DNA of 47,581 nucleotides from Acholeplasmatales bacterium (GTDB taxonomy: Bacteria > Bacillota_I > Bacilli_A > Acholeplasmatales > Anaeroplasmataceae), in the NCBI GenBank assembly GCA_016288855.1, contig JAEELJ010000078.1, positions 1 through 47,581 on the forward strand, given 5' to 3'. The position numbers were made by a program, and so were the translations under genes. Shown in pieces: positions 8,392-18,308 of the stretch; the first letter of the stretch is position 1; each line of letters opens with the position of its first letter. Below the pieces are notes generated by a model. It worked only from the letters and a program-made list of their open reading frames with translations. It made no database searches and was not told the DNA's origin.

Positions 8392-8401
8392 TGTCTTTCC
8401 T

Positions 8402-8444
8402 CCTAAAATGTGGTCAAGCGGGAATTCCTCCCACAAGTTTTAGG
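8402..8444 (-). promoter_or_regulatory. Hairpin resembling an L1 binding site before rplA
   Basis: On the RNA, CCTAAAA (8438-8444) pairs with TTTTAGG (8402-8408), and TGTGG pairs with CCACA one step further in. The inner strands read GTGGGAG and TTGACCAC. The same pair of motifs (GTGGGAG and TTTAACCAC) flanks a hairpin before rplK. L1 is known to repress its own operon through an rRNA-mimicking hairpin. The outer stem includes the start of the rplA AGGAGG, so folding could block ribosomes. A rival hairpin is possible inside it, so the exact fold is uncertain. A second imperfect hairpin lies at 8443-8470. Confidence 0.55.
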
Positions 8445-8476
8445 TCGTTTTATATCAATATATAACAACCAAATTA

Positions 8477-8902
8477 TTAATCTTCTACAGCAATACCCAT
8501 GTTTCTTGCTGTACCTGCAATAATGTTAGCGCCAGCTTCAACGTCATTAGCGTTTAAGTCAGCCATCTTCATCTTTGCAATTTCTCTTAATTGATCTCTA
8601 GTAACCTTACCAACAATCTTCTTATTTGGTGTACCAGAACCCTTTTGGATTCCAGCAGCCTTTAATAATAAGTCTGCAGCTGGTGGTGTATGTACTACGA
8701 ATGTAAATGATCTGTCTTCGTATACAGAGATAACAACTGGCAATATATATCCCATTTTATCCTTTGTTGCGTCATTGAACTGAGAACAGAATCCTGGAAT
8801 ATTAACTCCTGCCTGTCCTAGTGCTGGACCTACTGGTGGAGCTGGATTTGCTTTGCCGGCAGCGATTTGTAACTTTACAACTTTTGTAACTTTCTTTGCC
8901 AT
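8477..8902 (-). CDS. rplK: Ribosomal protein L11 (uL11)
   Basis: A 141-residue L11. It begins [20 protein letters not shown] and includes [18 protein letters not shown], the N-terminal domain signature around the thiostrepton-site prolines; the C-terminal rRNA-binding domain ends [11 protein letters not shown] placed the start at 8900-8902, 8 bases after AGGAGGA (complement of 8911-8917). An upstream in-frame start at 8926 would put the ribosome binding site inside the gene. It is the first gene of rplK-rplA-rplJ-rplL. The usual upstream genes secE and nusG are absent; a Sel1-repeat gene is upstream instead. Confidence 0.97.
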   Translation of the reverse strand: MAKKVTKVVKLQIAAGKANPAPPVGPALGQAGVNIPGFCSQFNDATKDKMGYILPVVISVYEDRSFTFVVHTPPAADLLLKAAGIQKGSGTPNKKIVGKVTRDQLREIAKMKMADLNANDVEAGANIIAGTARNMGIAVED

Positions 8903-8930
8903 GAACCTTTTCCTCCTTTTTGTCAATGAT

Positions 8931-8967
8931 GTGGTTAAACAGACTATTCAAGAGATAGTCCTCCCAC
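8931..8967 (-). promoter_or_regulatory. Hairpin resembling an L1 binding site in the rplK leader
   Basis: The leader RNA shows GTGGGAG (complement of 8961-8967), a perfect 6-bp inner stem GACTAT:ATAGTC (8955-8960 with 8942-8947), then TTTAACCAC closing a GTGG:CCAC outer stem. Two helices separated by a purine-rich internal loop is the layout of L1 sites on 23S rRNA and on rplK/rplA mRNAs. It lies between the promoter and the rplK ribosome binding site, where L1 feedback control is expected. Confidence 0.65.
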
Positions 8968-8993
8968 TCAGGTATGCACAGACGTGCTTTTAT

Positions 8994-9022
8994 ATTATAT
9001 CAAATGAAAAATATAGTGTCAA
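8994..9022 (-). promoter_or_regulatory. Consensus sigma-A promoter of rplKAJL
   Basis: TTGACA (complement of 9017-9022) and TATAAT (complement of 8994-8999) lie 17 bases apart on the minus strand. Transcription should start near 8987, giving a leader of about 85 bases. It lies after the terminator of the upstream Sel1 gene, so the ribosomal operon is separate from rpoBC. Confidence 0.92.
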
Positions 9023-9047
9023 CATAGTTTTTCCATTATTTTAATAT

Positions 9048-9083
9048 AAAAAATTGCGACCCATTTGAGTCGCATAATTTTTT
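9048..9083 (-). terminator. Intrinsic terminator of the Sel1-repeat gene
   Basis: TGCGAC (9055-9060) pairs with GTCGCA (9069-9074). It is flanked by A-runs and T-runs on both sides, so further pairing and bidirectional action are possible. It lies immediately after the stop of the Sel1-repeat gene. Confidence 0.85.
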
Positions 9084-9084
9084 A

Positions 9085-10251
9085 TTAAACTTTTTTTAAT
9101 TTTACCTTACCAGTAAATGATTTACTGAATCTAGCGCATGCTTCTTCAGCATCCTTATATCCATTCTGTGCTGCAAGACGATACCATTTAAATGCATCAT
9201 CTAAGTTAACATTAGATACACCAATACCATTTTCTAAGCAGTCACCTAAACGGAACATTGCATAAGCATCTCCTGCTTCTGCAGCCTTTGTCCACCAGCT
9301 CTTTGCTGTAACTAGGTCAACCATAACTGTCTTATCAGAAGGGTCAGTTAATATTTCAGCTAAGTGAATCATAGCATCAATATTTCCATCTTCAGCTGCT
9401 TTAGTCCACCATTGTACTGCTAATGTATTATCGTGAATAATACCTTCACCTGAATGATATGATTCAGCTAATGCATTTTCAGCCTCAGGGTTACCAGCCT
9501 TAGCTGCTGTTTGATATAGCTCAAGTGCATGTCTTGGGTCCTTAGCAACACCATTACCCATATCATATCTTCTTCCTAATGCAACCTGTGCAGGTGCATA
9601 ATTTTGCTTTGCTGATTCTTCTAAATAGAATACAGCTAAAGGCGTAGATTGAGTAATTCCTTTTCCTTCACTGTAATAACCAGATAATCTAAATTGAGAT
9701 TCAGCATCTCCATTCTTTGCGCCAGCTAAGAATAAAGTTGCAGCTCCATGGAAGTTGCCTAATATTTCATAGCACTTGCCTGCATCTCTTTGTGCTTCAA
9801 CAATTCCTTGATTTGCAGCATGTACTAACCATTGTGCAGCTCTTGGAACGTCCTTAGTGATACCTTCACCATTCATATAAGCAACACCTAAATAATACTG
9901 AGATAGAGGATGTGCATATTTAGCCGCTTCAGTGAACCAAGCAACAGCTTGGAAAAGCTCTTGCTTAACACCTTCACCCTTTAAATAGCATAATCCAACC
10001 ATGTATTCAGCTTCAGTAACTCTTCTTGTTGCTGCTTTCATATATAAATCAAATGCTCTTTTTAAATCTTTATTAACACCATGGCCATTATAATATAGAT
10101 TTCCTAAATAATAAGCTGCATTATAATTAGATTCATCATTTTTAACAACTAAATCTAAGAAGTTAGCTGCTTCCTTAAAACTACCCTCATTATATAATTC
10201 GATTGCTCTTTTATATACTGATACATATTTATTAATTTTATATTCAGGCAT
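9085..10251 (-). CDS. Sel1-like repeat (SEL1/TPR) protein
   Basis: A 388-residue cytoplasmic protein made almost wholly of helical repeats. After a TPR-like opening (VYKRAIELYNEGSFKEAANF) there are about nine Sel1-like units of 32-38 residues. Typical units contain AEYMVGLCYLKGEGV, SQYYLGVAYMNGEGI and AQVALGRRYDMGNGV; unit four is shortened and lacks the Gly-x-Gly turn, and the eighth is lengthened. No signal peptide, membrane segment or catalytic domain is visible. Such proteins are scaffolds for protein complexes, and the partner here is unknown. It has its own terminators on both sides and sits between rpoC and rplK, where Bacillota normally have no such gene. The ribosome binding site is the G-rich GGGGGTGATG. 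Confidence 0.85.
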   Translation of the reverse strand: MPEYKINKYVSVYKRAIELYNEGSFKEAANFLDLVVKNDESNYNAAYYLGNLYYNGHGVNKDLKRAFDLYMKAATRRVTEAEYMVGLCYLKGEGVKQELFQAVAWFTEAAKYAHPLSQYYLGVAYMNGEGITKDVPRAAQWLVHAANQGIVEAQRDAGKCYEILGNFHGAATLFLAGAKNGDAESQFRLSGYYSEGKGITQSTPLAVFYLEESAKQNYAPAQVALGRRYDMGNGVAKDPRHALELYQTAAKAGNPEAENALAESYHSGEGIIHDNTLAVQWWTKAAEDGNIDAMIHLAEILTDPSDKTVMVDLVTAKSWWTKAAEAGDAYAMFRLGDCLENGIGVSNVNLDDAFKWYRLAAQNGYKDAEEACARFSKSFTGKVKLKKV

Positions 10252-10322
10252 GTCATCACCCCCACATATAAATATTTTATTTCATTATTATTATTTTAAC
10301 TTAATATCTAATCAAATACAAG

Positions 10323-10363
10323 AAAAAAGGGCAGAATTTCATTTTATTGAAACTCTACCCTTT
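10323..10363 (-). terminator. Intrinsic terminator of rpoBC
   Basis: Arms of 16 bases at 10326-10341 and 10348-10363 pair with two G-U pairs and a 6-base loop. Six Ts follow on the minus strand. It ends the rpoB-rpoC transcript. Confidence 0.88.
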
Positions 10364-10381
10364 ATTAATTATTGGTATAAA

Positions 10382-13300
10382 TTAGTCAAGTTCTGATAAA
10401 TCAGTATCAACGTGTTCAGCATCAAAATCTGATTCTTCTTCACCATCATTAATTATATCCATATATGATTCATGTTCTTCAGCATCATTTAGAGCCTTTG
10501 CATAAACATTGCCATCTAAATCTTCTGGAGCATGAGGACATTCAAATGATTCTTCCTGTAAAATACCAGTACCAGCAGGGATTAATCCACCGATAATTGT
10601 ATTTTCCTTTAAACCTTCAAGATCATCAACTGCAGATTCAATAGCTGCTGTTGTTAATACTCTTGTAGTTTCCTGGAATGAAGATGCAGATAAGAATGAA
10701 TCTGAACCTAATGCTGCCTTAGTAATACCAAGTAACATTTGCTTACCAACTGGTAATTCAGTTCCATCAGCTAATGCCTTATCAACTGCATGCTTGAAAG
10801 TATGTACAGATACAGAATGTCCAGGTAATAAATCTGAACCACCTTCTGTAATTACTGAAATCTTTCTCATCATTTGTCTAACGATGATTTCGATATGCTT
10901 ATCAGAAATTTCAACGTCCTGAGCACGGTAAACCTTCTGAACTTCATCAACGATATAACGTTGTGCTGCTTCAGCATTTAAGATTCTTAAGATATCCTTT
11001 GGATTTAAAGACCCCTTAACTAATGGCTTACCACGGCTAATCTTAGAACCAACTGCGATTTCACCATCATATAATTCTGCTGTTGCATCAACCTTGTATG
11101 AAACTTCCTTAGGTTCTTGGCTATCTTCATCAACGATTGTGATAACACGGCCAGCCTTAGTCATTTCAATCTTCTTAATTGTACCGTTAACTTCACTCAT
11201 CTTAGCAAGACCCTTAGGCTTTCTTGCTTCGAATAATTCCTGAACTCTTGGAAGACCTTGTGTGATATCGGCTGCACTGGCAACACCACCTGTATGGAAT
11301 GTACGCATTGTTAACTGTGTACCTGGTTCACCAATTGACTGAGCGGCAATAACACCAACTGCTTCTCCAACTTCAACCATCTTGTTAGTTGCTAAGTTTC
11401 TACCATAACACTTAACACATACGCCTGTCTTACAAGCACATGTTAAGTTTGTACGGATGCAAACTTCAGAAATTCCAGCCTTATCAATTGCCTTAGCTTG
11501 TTCTTCTTCAACAAGTTCATTTCTTCTAACGATAACTTCGCCAGTCTTTGGATTAACAATATCCTTAGCAGCGAAACGACCTAATGCACGTTGTCCAACT
11601 GTAACGATAGTCTTAGGATCACCATTTGTCATTTGGATAACTGCACGTACTGTGAATCCATTTTCTGTTCCACAGTCTTCACTAGATACTACAACATTCT
11701 GAGATACATCTACTAATCTACGAGTTAAGTAACCAGATTCAGCTGTCTTTAAGGCTGTATCTGTTGAACCCTTACGAGCACCGTGTGTAGAAATGAAGAA
11801 TTCTGCTACTGATAGACCTTCACGGAAGTTTGCCTTAACTGGAACTTCGATGATATCACCTACAGTATTGTTCATTAAACCACGCATTCCGGCTAACTGT
11901 GAGAAGTTAGAAGATGAGCCACGGGAACCAGAATCACCCATGATGTAAATACCGTTTGACTTATGTTTAGAAAGTTCTTTCCAAAGACCCTTTTCAATTT
12001 CTGAACGAGCAGATTCCCATTCAGCTTGAACTTGCATCTTACGCTCTGTGTCTGTAATAAGACCCATTTCGTAATACTTAGTGATTTGAGCAACCTTCTT
12101 ATCACCAGCTGCAATTCTAGCATCCTTACCTTCGTACTTTAATACATCGGCCATAGAAATTGAAATACCTGAAATAGTTGAATACTTATATCCTAAATTC
12201 TTAATAGCATCAAGTGTAGCTGATGTCATAGTTGTAGGATATCTCTTGAATACTTCAGCAATAACTCTGATAATATTCTTCTTCTTGAATGGATTTGTAA
12301 CATCTCTTGCAATGAATTCATCATAAGATTGCTTCATTACATCTCCTGTTACCTTATCTCCTGCCTTAAATCCTTCAGTATAACCTAAGAAATATTGAGC
12401 TGGAGTCTTATCATAATAATCATTATCCTTAGCATAATCATTTAAGTATGTCATATCTGTAGGAAGGATGTTGTTGAAAATCATCTTACCAACAGTTGTG
12501 AATAAATACTTAGATGGTAACTCATCTAAAGACTTATGCTTATCTGGTCCAACAATCTTATCAATCATGAATTCAACGTTAACGAAGATTCTTGTATGTA
12601 ATGTAATAATATTGTTCTTATATGCCATATAAGCTTCATCGAAGCTGTTATAGAAATGTCCTTCGTTTGGTTCACCCTTAACTTCAGTTGTTAAGTAATA
12701 GTTACCTAAAATCATATCCTGTGAAGGAGTAACTACTGGCTTACCATCCTTAGGGTTTAGGATGTTGTTGCAAGCTAACATTAATAATCTAGCTTCAGCC
12801 TGTGCTTCTTGAGATAGAGGTACGTGGATAGCCATCTGGTCACCATCGAAGTCGGCATTGAATGGTGTACAAACTAATGGGTGAAGACGAATAGCCTTAC
12901 CTTCAATTAATACTGGTTCGAATGCTTGAATACCTAATCTGTGTAGAGTAGGAGCACGGTTTAATAGAACTGGATGTTCTCTAATAACTCTTTCAAGAAT
13001 ATTCCATACAGAGTTATCTTGGTTATCACATAACTTATTAGCTGCTGCTAAAGTAATGTGCTGTTCTTTAATAATTTCTCTTAAAACGAATGGCTTGAAT
13101 AATGTTAAAGCCATTTCCTTTGGAATACCACATTGATACATCTTTAATGATGGACCAACAACGATAACTGAACGTCCTGAGTAGTCAACACGCTTACCTA
13201 ATAAGTTCTGACGGAAACGTCCTTGCTTACCACGTAGCATATCTGATAAGCTCTTTAACTTATGAGCCTTATCGATTGCTGACTTCTTGCCTCTCTTAGA

Positions 13301-14194
13301 GTTATCAATTAAAGAGTCAACTGCTTCCTGAAGCATACGCTTTTCATTCTTAGTAATTAAGTGTGGAGCATGTACTTCATATTGCTTCTTTAAACGGTTA
13401 TTACGGTTTAAGATACGTCTATATAAATCGTTTAAGTCAGTTGTTGCAAAACGTCCACCATCAAGTGGTACCATTGGTCTTAAGCTTGGTGGTAATACTG
13501 GTAATACTGTTAAGATCATCCATTCAGGCTTGTTATCAGATCTTAAGAATGCTTCAACAACTTCTAGCTTCTTAATAACCTTATCACGCTTTTGCTTAGA
13601 TGAGTTCTTTAATCTTGCTCTTAACTTCTTATCCATAGCTTCAAGGTCTAGCTTAGATAATAATTCCTTGATAGCTTCAGCACCTGTCATAGCCTTGAAC
13701 TGGCCAGGGTACTGCATTTGTAATTCTTCATATCTAGATTCAGTAATTACATCGTTTTTAGATACAACGCCCTTTGGAAGCTTTGAATCAATAACGATAT
13801 AAGATGCTAAATAAACAACTTCTTCTAGATCCTTATTCTTTAATTCTAATAATGTAGCAAGTGGAGATGGTGAATTTCTTAAGAACCAAGTATGTACTAC
13901 TGGTGCTGCAAGAGTAATGTGGCCCATTCTTTCACGTCTAACCTTAGCTTCAGTGATTTCAACACCACACTTTTCACAGATCTTACCCTTATCAGTAGAT
14001 CTCTTTGACTTTCCACATGCACATTGGAAATCCTTTGTAGGTCCGAAAATCTTTTCACAGAATAATCCATCTGGTTCTGGTTTTAAAGTACGATAGTTAA
14101 TTGTTTCGTGCTTTAAAACTTCACCATGTGACCATGAATAGATTTCTTCAGGAGATGCTAGACCAATTTTGAAATATTTATACTGTTTACTCAT
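10382..14194 (-). CDS. rpoC: RNA polymerase subunit beta'
   Basis: A 1270-residue beta' subunit. The N-terminal zinc site is seen as CACGK...ICEKCG. The catalytic Mg-binding loop is complete as [14 protein letters not shown]. The second zinc site includes [13 protein letters not shown], and bridge-helix/trigger-loop sequences such as [21 protein letters not shown] (split across positions) and [19 protein letters not shown] are present. The C-terminus carries an acidic tail of roughly 40 residues ending DTDLSELD. The start has an AGGAGG-like site and lies 17 bases after rpoB. A strong terminator follows, so rplK is not co-transcribed. Confidence 0.98.
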   Translation of the reverse strand: MSKQYKYFKIGLASPEEIYSWSHGEVLKHETINYRTLKPEPDGLFCEKIFGPTKDFQCACGKSKRSTDKGKICEKCGVEITEAKVRRERMGHITLAAPVVHTWFLRNSPSPLATLLELKNKDLEEVVYLASYIVIDSKLPKGVVSKNDVITESRYEELQMQYPGQFKAMTGAEAIKELLSKLDLEAMDKKLRARLKNSSKQKRDKVIKKLEVVEAFLRSDNKPEWMILTVLPVLPPSLRPMVPLDGGRFATTDLNDLYRRILNRNNRLKKQYEVHAPHLITKNEKRMLQEAVDSLIDNSKRGKKSAIDKAHKLKSLSDMLRGKQGRFRQNLLGKRVDYSGRSVIVVGPSLKMYQCGIPKEMALTLFKPFVLREIIKEQHITLAAANKLCDNQDNSVWNILERVIREHPVLLNRAPTLHRLGIQAFEPVLIEGKAIRLHPLVCTPFNADFDGDQMAIHVPLSQEAQAEARLLMLACNNILNPKDGKPVVTPSQDMILGNYYLTTEVKGEPNEGHFYNSFDEAYMAYKNNIITLHTRIFVNVEFMIDKIVGPDKHKSLDELPSKYLFTTVGKMIFNNILPTDMTYLNDYAKDNDYYDKTPAQYFLGYTEGFKAGDKVTGDVMKQSYDEFIARDVTNPFKKKNIIRVIAEVFKRYPTTMTSATLDAIKNLGYKYSTISGISISMADVLKYEGKDARIAAGDKKVAQITKYYEMGLITDTERKMQVQAEWESARSEIEKGLWKELSKHKSNGIYIMGDSGSRGSSSNFSQLAGMRGLMNNTVGDIIEVPVKANFREGLSVAEFFISTHGARKGSTDTALKTAESGYLTRRLVDVSQNVVVSSEDCGTENGFTVRAVIQMTNGDPKTIVTVGQRALGRFAAKDIVNPKTGEVIVRRNELVEEEQAKAIDKAGISEVCIRTNLTCACKTGVCVKCYGRNLATNKMVEVGEAVGVIAAQSIGEPGTQLTMRTFHTGGVASAADITQGLPRVQELFEARKPKGLAKMSEVNGTIKKIEMTKAGRVITIVDEDSQEPKEVSYKVDATAELYDGEIAVGSKISRGKPLVKGSLNPKDILRILNAEAAQRYIVDEVQKVYRAQDVEISDKHIEIIVRQMMRKISVITEGGSDLLPGHSVSVHTFKHAVDKALADGTELPVGKQMLLGITKAALGSDSFLSASSFQETTRVLTTAAIESAVDDLEGLKENTIIGGLIPAGTGILQEESFECPHAPEDLDGNVYAKALNDAEEHESYMDIINDGEEESDFDAEHVDTDLSELD

Positions 14195-14211
14195 ATTATC
14201 TTACATTCCTC

Positions 14212-17200
14212 CTACTTTTCATCGGCTTCTGCCATTAATTCTTCTTTTGACTTAGTTAATGAATATTTAACTCTTGGAGTTTCAACATTCTTAATCTTGA
14301 AGTCAACAATAGAACGGTTAACTTCATTTTCACCATCCTGGTTGATTAATTCAACATGGATACCTAAAGATTGAAGTTCTCTTGTTAATACTCTAAATGA
14401 TTCTGGAATTGATGATTCAGGGATTGGCTTTCCATCAACAATTGCGTCGAATGTTCTATCACGTGCAACAAGATCATCTGACTTAATAGTCATCATTTCT
14501 CTTAATGTATGTGCAGCACCATAAGCCTGTAATGCCCAAACTTCCATTTCACCGAAACGCTGACCACCGTTTTGAGCTTTACCACCCATTGGCTGTTGAG
14601 TAACTAATGTATACTTACCAACGTTTCTTGCATGTAACTTATCATCAACCATGTGGCTTAACTTGATGAAGTACATGATACCAACTGAAATCTTATTTTC
14701 AAATGGTTCACCGCTACGACCATCATATAATGTATACATACCATCTGCAGGCATGTTTGCATCAGCCATAGCTTGTTCAATATCTTCAATTGTAGCACCA
14801 TCGAATGCTGGTGTTGCAACCTTAACGCCTAATTTCTTAGCTGCGATACCTAAATGTAATTCAAGTACCTGACCAATGTTCATACGTGAAGGAACGCCCT
14901 GTGGGTTAAGCATGATGTCGATTGGACGACCATCCTCTGAGAATGGCATATCTTCTACTGGTAAAATGTTAGAAATAACACCCTTGTTACCATGACGACC
15001 GGCCATCTTATCACCGACTTGGATCTTTCTCTTCTGTAAGATGAATACTCTTACTACTTCGTTAACTGTTGGATTTAATGAATCGTCCTTCTTTCCATCT
15101 GGTCCCTTCTTATAGAAGTGCTGGATTGATTGAACAACTCCTCCACCACCGTGTGGAACACGTAATGATGAATCCTTAACGTCACGGCTCTTTTCACCGA
15201 AGATTTGTAATAATAACTTTTCTTCTGGAGTTGGGTCTGTTTGTCCCTTAGGAGTAGTCTTACCAACAAGAATATCTCCTTCCTTAACTTCAGTACCAAC
15301 TCTAACGATACCATATTCATCAAGGTTCTTCTTAGCATCTTCACCTACGTTAGGAATTTCACGAGTGAACTCTTCAGGTCCTAACTTAGTGTCTCTTGCT
15401 TCGATATCATAATCTTCAATATGTAATGAAGTATAAACATCATCATATACCATTCTTTCTGACATGATAACGGCATCCTCGAAGTTATATCCTTCCCATG
15501 TCATGAATGCGATACGTACGTTTCTACCTAATGCTAATTCTCCGTCCTTCATTGACTGACCATCAGCAATAACATCACCACGGCTAATTACTTCGCCAGC
15601 CTTAACGATTGGACGTTGAATAATTGCAGTTGATGAGTTTGAACGTAAGAATTGATATAAATCATAACGACGAGTGTCGCCTGATGTTTCCTTAACAATA
15701 ATCTTCTTTGCATCAGCGTATTCAACAACACCATCACCTAATGCACATAAAGCAGCACCAGAGTCCTTTGCTGCTCTATATTCCATACCAGTACCAACGA
15801 TTGGTGATTCTGGAGCGATGATAGGAACTGCCTGACGTTGCATGTTGGCACCCATTAGGGCACGAGTAGCGTCATCGTGTTCAAGGAATGGAACGCATGA
15901 TGCGGCAACAGATACGATCTGACGTGGAGCAACGTCCATGTAGTCAACTTCTGTTCTAGAAACCATTTCAGTTTCAAGATCTCTACGACCGATGATTGTT
16001 TCATCAACGATATAGAATCTATCGCCTCTTACTTCTAGCTTAGTTGATGCAGCTGCAATAACCTTACCATCTTCATCGAATGCTGTTAAATATTCGATTT
16101 CAGCATCATCCATTGCTAAATTTGTAACATAATCATTCTTCTTGTCATCCCAGTCAGTAACCTGCTTAGACTTGAAGTATGTTTCACCATTTTCATCCTT
16201 ATATGCCTTGAAATAAGGAGCTTCAATGAAGCCATACTTATCAATCTTAGCATAAGATGCAAGTGATGTAATTAAACCTACTGATGGACCTTCTGGTGTT
16301 TCAATTGGGCACATACGACCATAGTGTGAGTTATGAACGTCACGTACTTCTGTACCAGCACGGTCTCTTTGAATACCACCACTACCTAACGCACTAATTC
16401 TTCTCTTCTGAGTGATTTCAGCTAATGGGTTAATTTGATCCATGAACTGAGATAACTGAGATGAACCGAAGAATTCCTTTAATGTAGATGTTAATGGCTT
16501 TATATTAATTAAGTTAGATGGAGTAGCCTTTTCAGATTCAGTTAAAGACATTCTATCCTTAATGTTCTTCTTAAGCTTACCAAAACCAACTCTAAATTGA
16601 TTTCTTAATAATTCACCAATTAATCTTAAACGTCTGTTTCCTAAGTTATCAATATCATCGATATTACCAGCACCCTGGTATAAGTTAATGAAATAAGAAA
16701 TAGATGCTAAAATATCAGATAATGTGATATGTAATGCAGTTTCTCTTTGGTCATTACCAACAATCTTAACTTCCTTAGTTTCGTCACCTACTGTAACGTC
16801 AACATATAAGATTTCTTGATATGGATCAGCACAACGAGAAGATGAATCAACTGTTTCATATGCATCGCTATCAAATGTGTTACCACAATCGATTTGATAA
16901 CGGAATCCAGCTCTTGCCTTCTTTAAAGTTTCAAGAACTTCTCCTTCAACTCTTTGGCCCTTAGATGCAATTACTTGACCCTTTTCAAATAATACTTCAC
17001 CTGTTTCTTCATCGAATACGTCATCTGCTGCTAAAACGTCACGAGAAAGAATTAAGCCCTTAGCTCTTTGTAAAACATCTAGCTTAACATTGAACTTAAA
17101 ACGACCAACTTCTTGTAAGTCGTACTTTTCTCCGTTAAATAACTTATCAGCGATACCAATTCTTGAACCTTCAACTGGAGCTGCTTCACCTTGACGTAAC

Positions 17201-17946
17201 TTAGAATATAATTCTGTTGCACCATATTCAGCATTAATTGTTGCGCCCTTAGCTAAAGATGTTTCCTTTTCATATGTTTCAGCGAAGAATTCCTTTGTAC
17301 CAAATAATTCTTCAATTTGTTCATTAGTTCCTAAACCAAATGCTCTTAACATAGTTGTTAGTGGAACCTTCTTTGAACGGTCTAGCTTACCATAGAAAAT
17401 ATTTCTTGAACCTGCTTCATATTCTAACCAAGCACCACGTGTTGGGAAGATTTGAGCAGAGAACTTAGTATCTCCTGTCTTCTTATCAATGTCCTTTGAA
17501 TAATAAACACCTGCAGAACGGATAATCTGTGAAATGATAACACGTTCAGCACCATTGATAATGAATGTACCAACTGGTGTCATGAAAGGGATATCACCCA
17601 TAAATAATTCATTTTCCACACTAGTACCTGTTTGTGCATTTTCAAGACGAACCATTACCTTTAAAGGTCTTGAATAGTTAGTTCTTCTTAATCTTGATTC
17701 AACAACAGAATACTTTGGATCTTCGAAATGACATGCACCGAAATAAAGCTTTAAATCCTGGTTTGTTGATGAAATAGGAGAGATGTCATTTAATAACTTT
17801 TCAAGTCCTGATGTTACGAATTCATCAAATGACTTAGTCTGAATCTCAATTAGATCAGGTACATCTACTCTACTTCTGATTTTTGAGTAATTACGTCTTT
17901 TTGACTTTTTACCAAAATCTTCGACTCTGTAACCTACGTTTGCCAT
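14212..17946 (-). CDS. rpoB: RNA polymerase subunit beta
   Basis: A 1244-residue beta subunit with all core regions: the GPSVGLITSLASYA region, KTTPKGQTDPTPEEKLL, KMAGRHGNKGVISNILP and GEMEVWALQAYGAAHTL. In the rifampicin pocket the stretch QLSQFMDQINPLAEIT is followed by Gln513, where E. coli has His526 (B. subtilis His482), then KRRISALG. Gln at this site is a known resistance change, so natural resistance is likely. Ile replaces E. coli Asn518 nearby. The gene opens the rpoBC operon, with a consensus promoter about 200 bases upstream. The ribosome binding site is weak (AAAGG at about 12 bases). Confidence 0.98.
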   Translation of the reverse strand: MANVGYRVEDFGKKSKRRNYSKIRSRVDVPDLIEIQTKSFDEFVTSGLEKLLNDISPISSTNQDLKLYFGACHFEDPKYSVVESRLRRTNYSRPLKVMVRLENAQTGTSVENELFMGDIPFMTPVGTFIINGAERVIISQIIRSAGVYYSKDIDKKTGDTKFSAQIFPTRGAWLEYEAGSRNIFYGKLDRSKKVPLTTMLRAFGLGTNEQIEELFGTKEFFAETYEKETSLAKGATINAEYGATELYSKLRQGEAAPVEGSRIGIADKLFNGEKYDLQEVGRFKFNVKLDVLQRAKGLILSRDVLAADDVFDEETGEVLFEKGQVIASKGQRVEGEVLETLKKARAGFRYQIDCGNTFDSDAYETVDSSSRCADPYQEILYVDVTVGDETKEVKIVGNDQRETALHITLSDILASISYFINLYQGAGNIDDIDNLGNRRLRLIGELLRNQFRVGFGKLKKNIKDRMSLTESEKATPSNLINIKPLTSTLKEFFGSSQLSQFMDQINPLAEITQKRRISALGSGGIQRDRAGTEVRDVHNSHYGRMCPIETPEGPSVGLITSLASYAKIDKYGFIEAPYFKAYKDENGETYFKSKQVTDWDDKKNDYVTNLAMDDAEIEYLTAFDEDGKVIAAASTKLEVRGDRFYIVDETIIGRRDLETEMVSRTEVDYMDVAPRQIVSVAASCVPFLEHDDATRALMGANMQRQAVPIIAPESPIVGTGMEYRAAKDSGAALCALGDGVVEYADAKKIIVKETSGDTRRYDLYQFLRSNSSTAIIQRPIVKAGEVISRGDVIADGQSMKDGELALGRNVRIAFMTWEGYNFEDAVIMSERMVYDDVYTSLHIEDYDIEARDTKLGPEEFTREIPNVGEDAKKNLDEYGIVRVGTEVKEGDILVGKTTPKGQTDPTPEEKLLLQIFGEKSRDVKDSSLRVPHGGGGVVQSIQHFYKKGPDGKKDDSLNPTVNEVVRVFILQKRKIQVGDKMAGRHGNKGVISNILPVEDMPFSEDGRPIDIMLNPQGVPSRMNIGQVLELHLGIAAKKLGVKVATPAFDGATIEDIEQAMADANMPADGMYTLYDGRSGEPFENKISVGIMYFIKLSHMVDDKLHARNVGKYTLVTQQPMGGKAQNGGQRFGEMEVWALQAYGAAHTLREMMTIKSDDLVARDRTFDAIVDGKPIPESSIPESFRVLTRELQSLGIHVELINQDGENEVNRSIVDFKIKNVETPRVKYSLTKSKEELMAEADEK

Positions 17947-18140
17947 AAGTTCTTCTACCTTTGTATACTTTTATATACAATATCCTTTCGTTCTTTTTTA
18001 AACCGTCTTCAGACTTCTTAACTCTATGAGTTAAAAGGGCGTTTATTACCTTTATTTATGGATGTCCGCGAATATATATTATAAGCTATATCTATAGATA
18101 TAACTGTAAAATCTTAACGATATTTAGCCATTATAGGCAT
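17947..18140 (-). other. Long 5' leader of rpoB
   Basis: From the predicted start near 18140 the leader runs about 190 bases without an obvious gene. It contains a perfect 7-bp hairpin, TTAACTC with GAGTTAA (18018-18034), and a short stretch GTCTGAAGACGG beside it. No T-rich tail follows, so it is not an intrinsic terminator. I cannot match it to a known leader family. The rest of the region to 18308 is AT-rich spacer with the DMT-gene ribosome binding site. Confidence 0.5.
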
Positions 18141-18146
18141 TTTATA

Positions 18147-18175
18147 ATTATATAGCAACGTCTCGCAAATTTCAA
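18147..18175 (-). promoter_or_regulatory. Consensus sigma-A promoter of rpoBC
   Basis: TTGAAA (complement of 18170-18175) and TATAAT (complement of 18147-18152) are 17 bases apart on the minus strand. rpoBC therefore has its own promoter, divergent from the transporter gene. Confidence 0.85.
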
Positions 18176-18308
18176 CTATTTATTAAAAATATTTAATATT
18201 GTGAAACGTTTTATATAAAATATGACCAAAAACACACTTTTTTAATATAGTATTTCCTTGTTTTTGCTAAGCATTGTAATAGAATATAACAGTAAAGGAG
18301 ATGTTTTA

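Noticed and set aside
8392-8436. N-terminal extension of L1 from a TTG
   Set aside because: The extra 15 residues are encoded by a hairpin and by the rplA ribosome binding site; MKRGKKY is the conserved L1 start.
8903-8926. N-terminal extension of L11
   Set aside because: It covers the AGGAGG site and the sequence is not L11-like; MAKKVTK is the conserved start.
11457-11702. Open frames antisense to rpoC, rpoB, rplA and other long genes
   Set aside because: They lie wholly inside clearly conserved genes on the other strand, have no ribosome binding sites and no protein-like motifs.
18180-18260. AAACGTTTTA motif near the DMT gene as a CcpA site
   Set aside because: The spacing around CG is one base short of the cre consensus.
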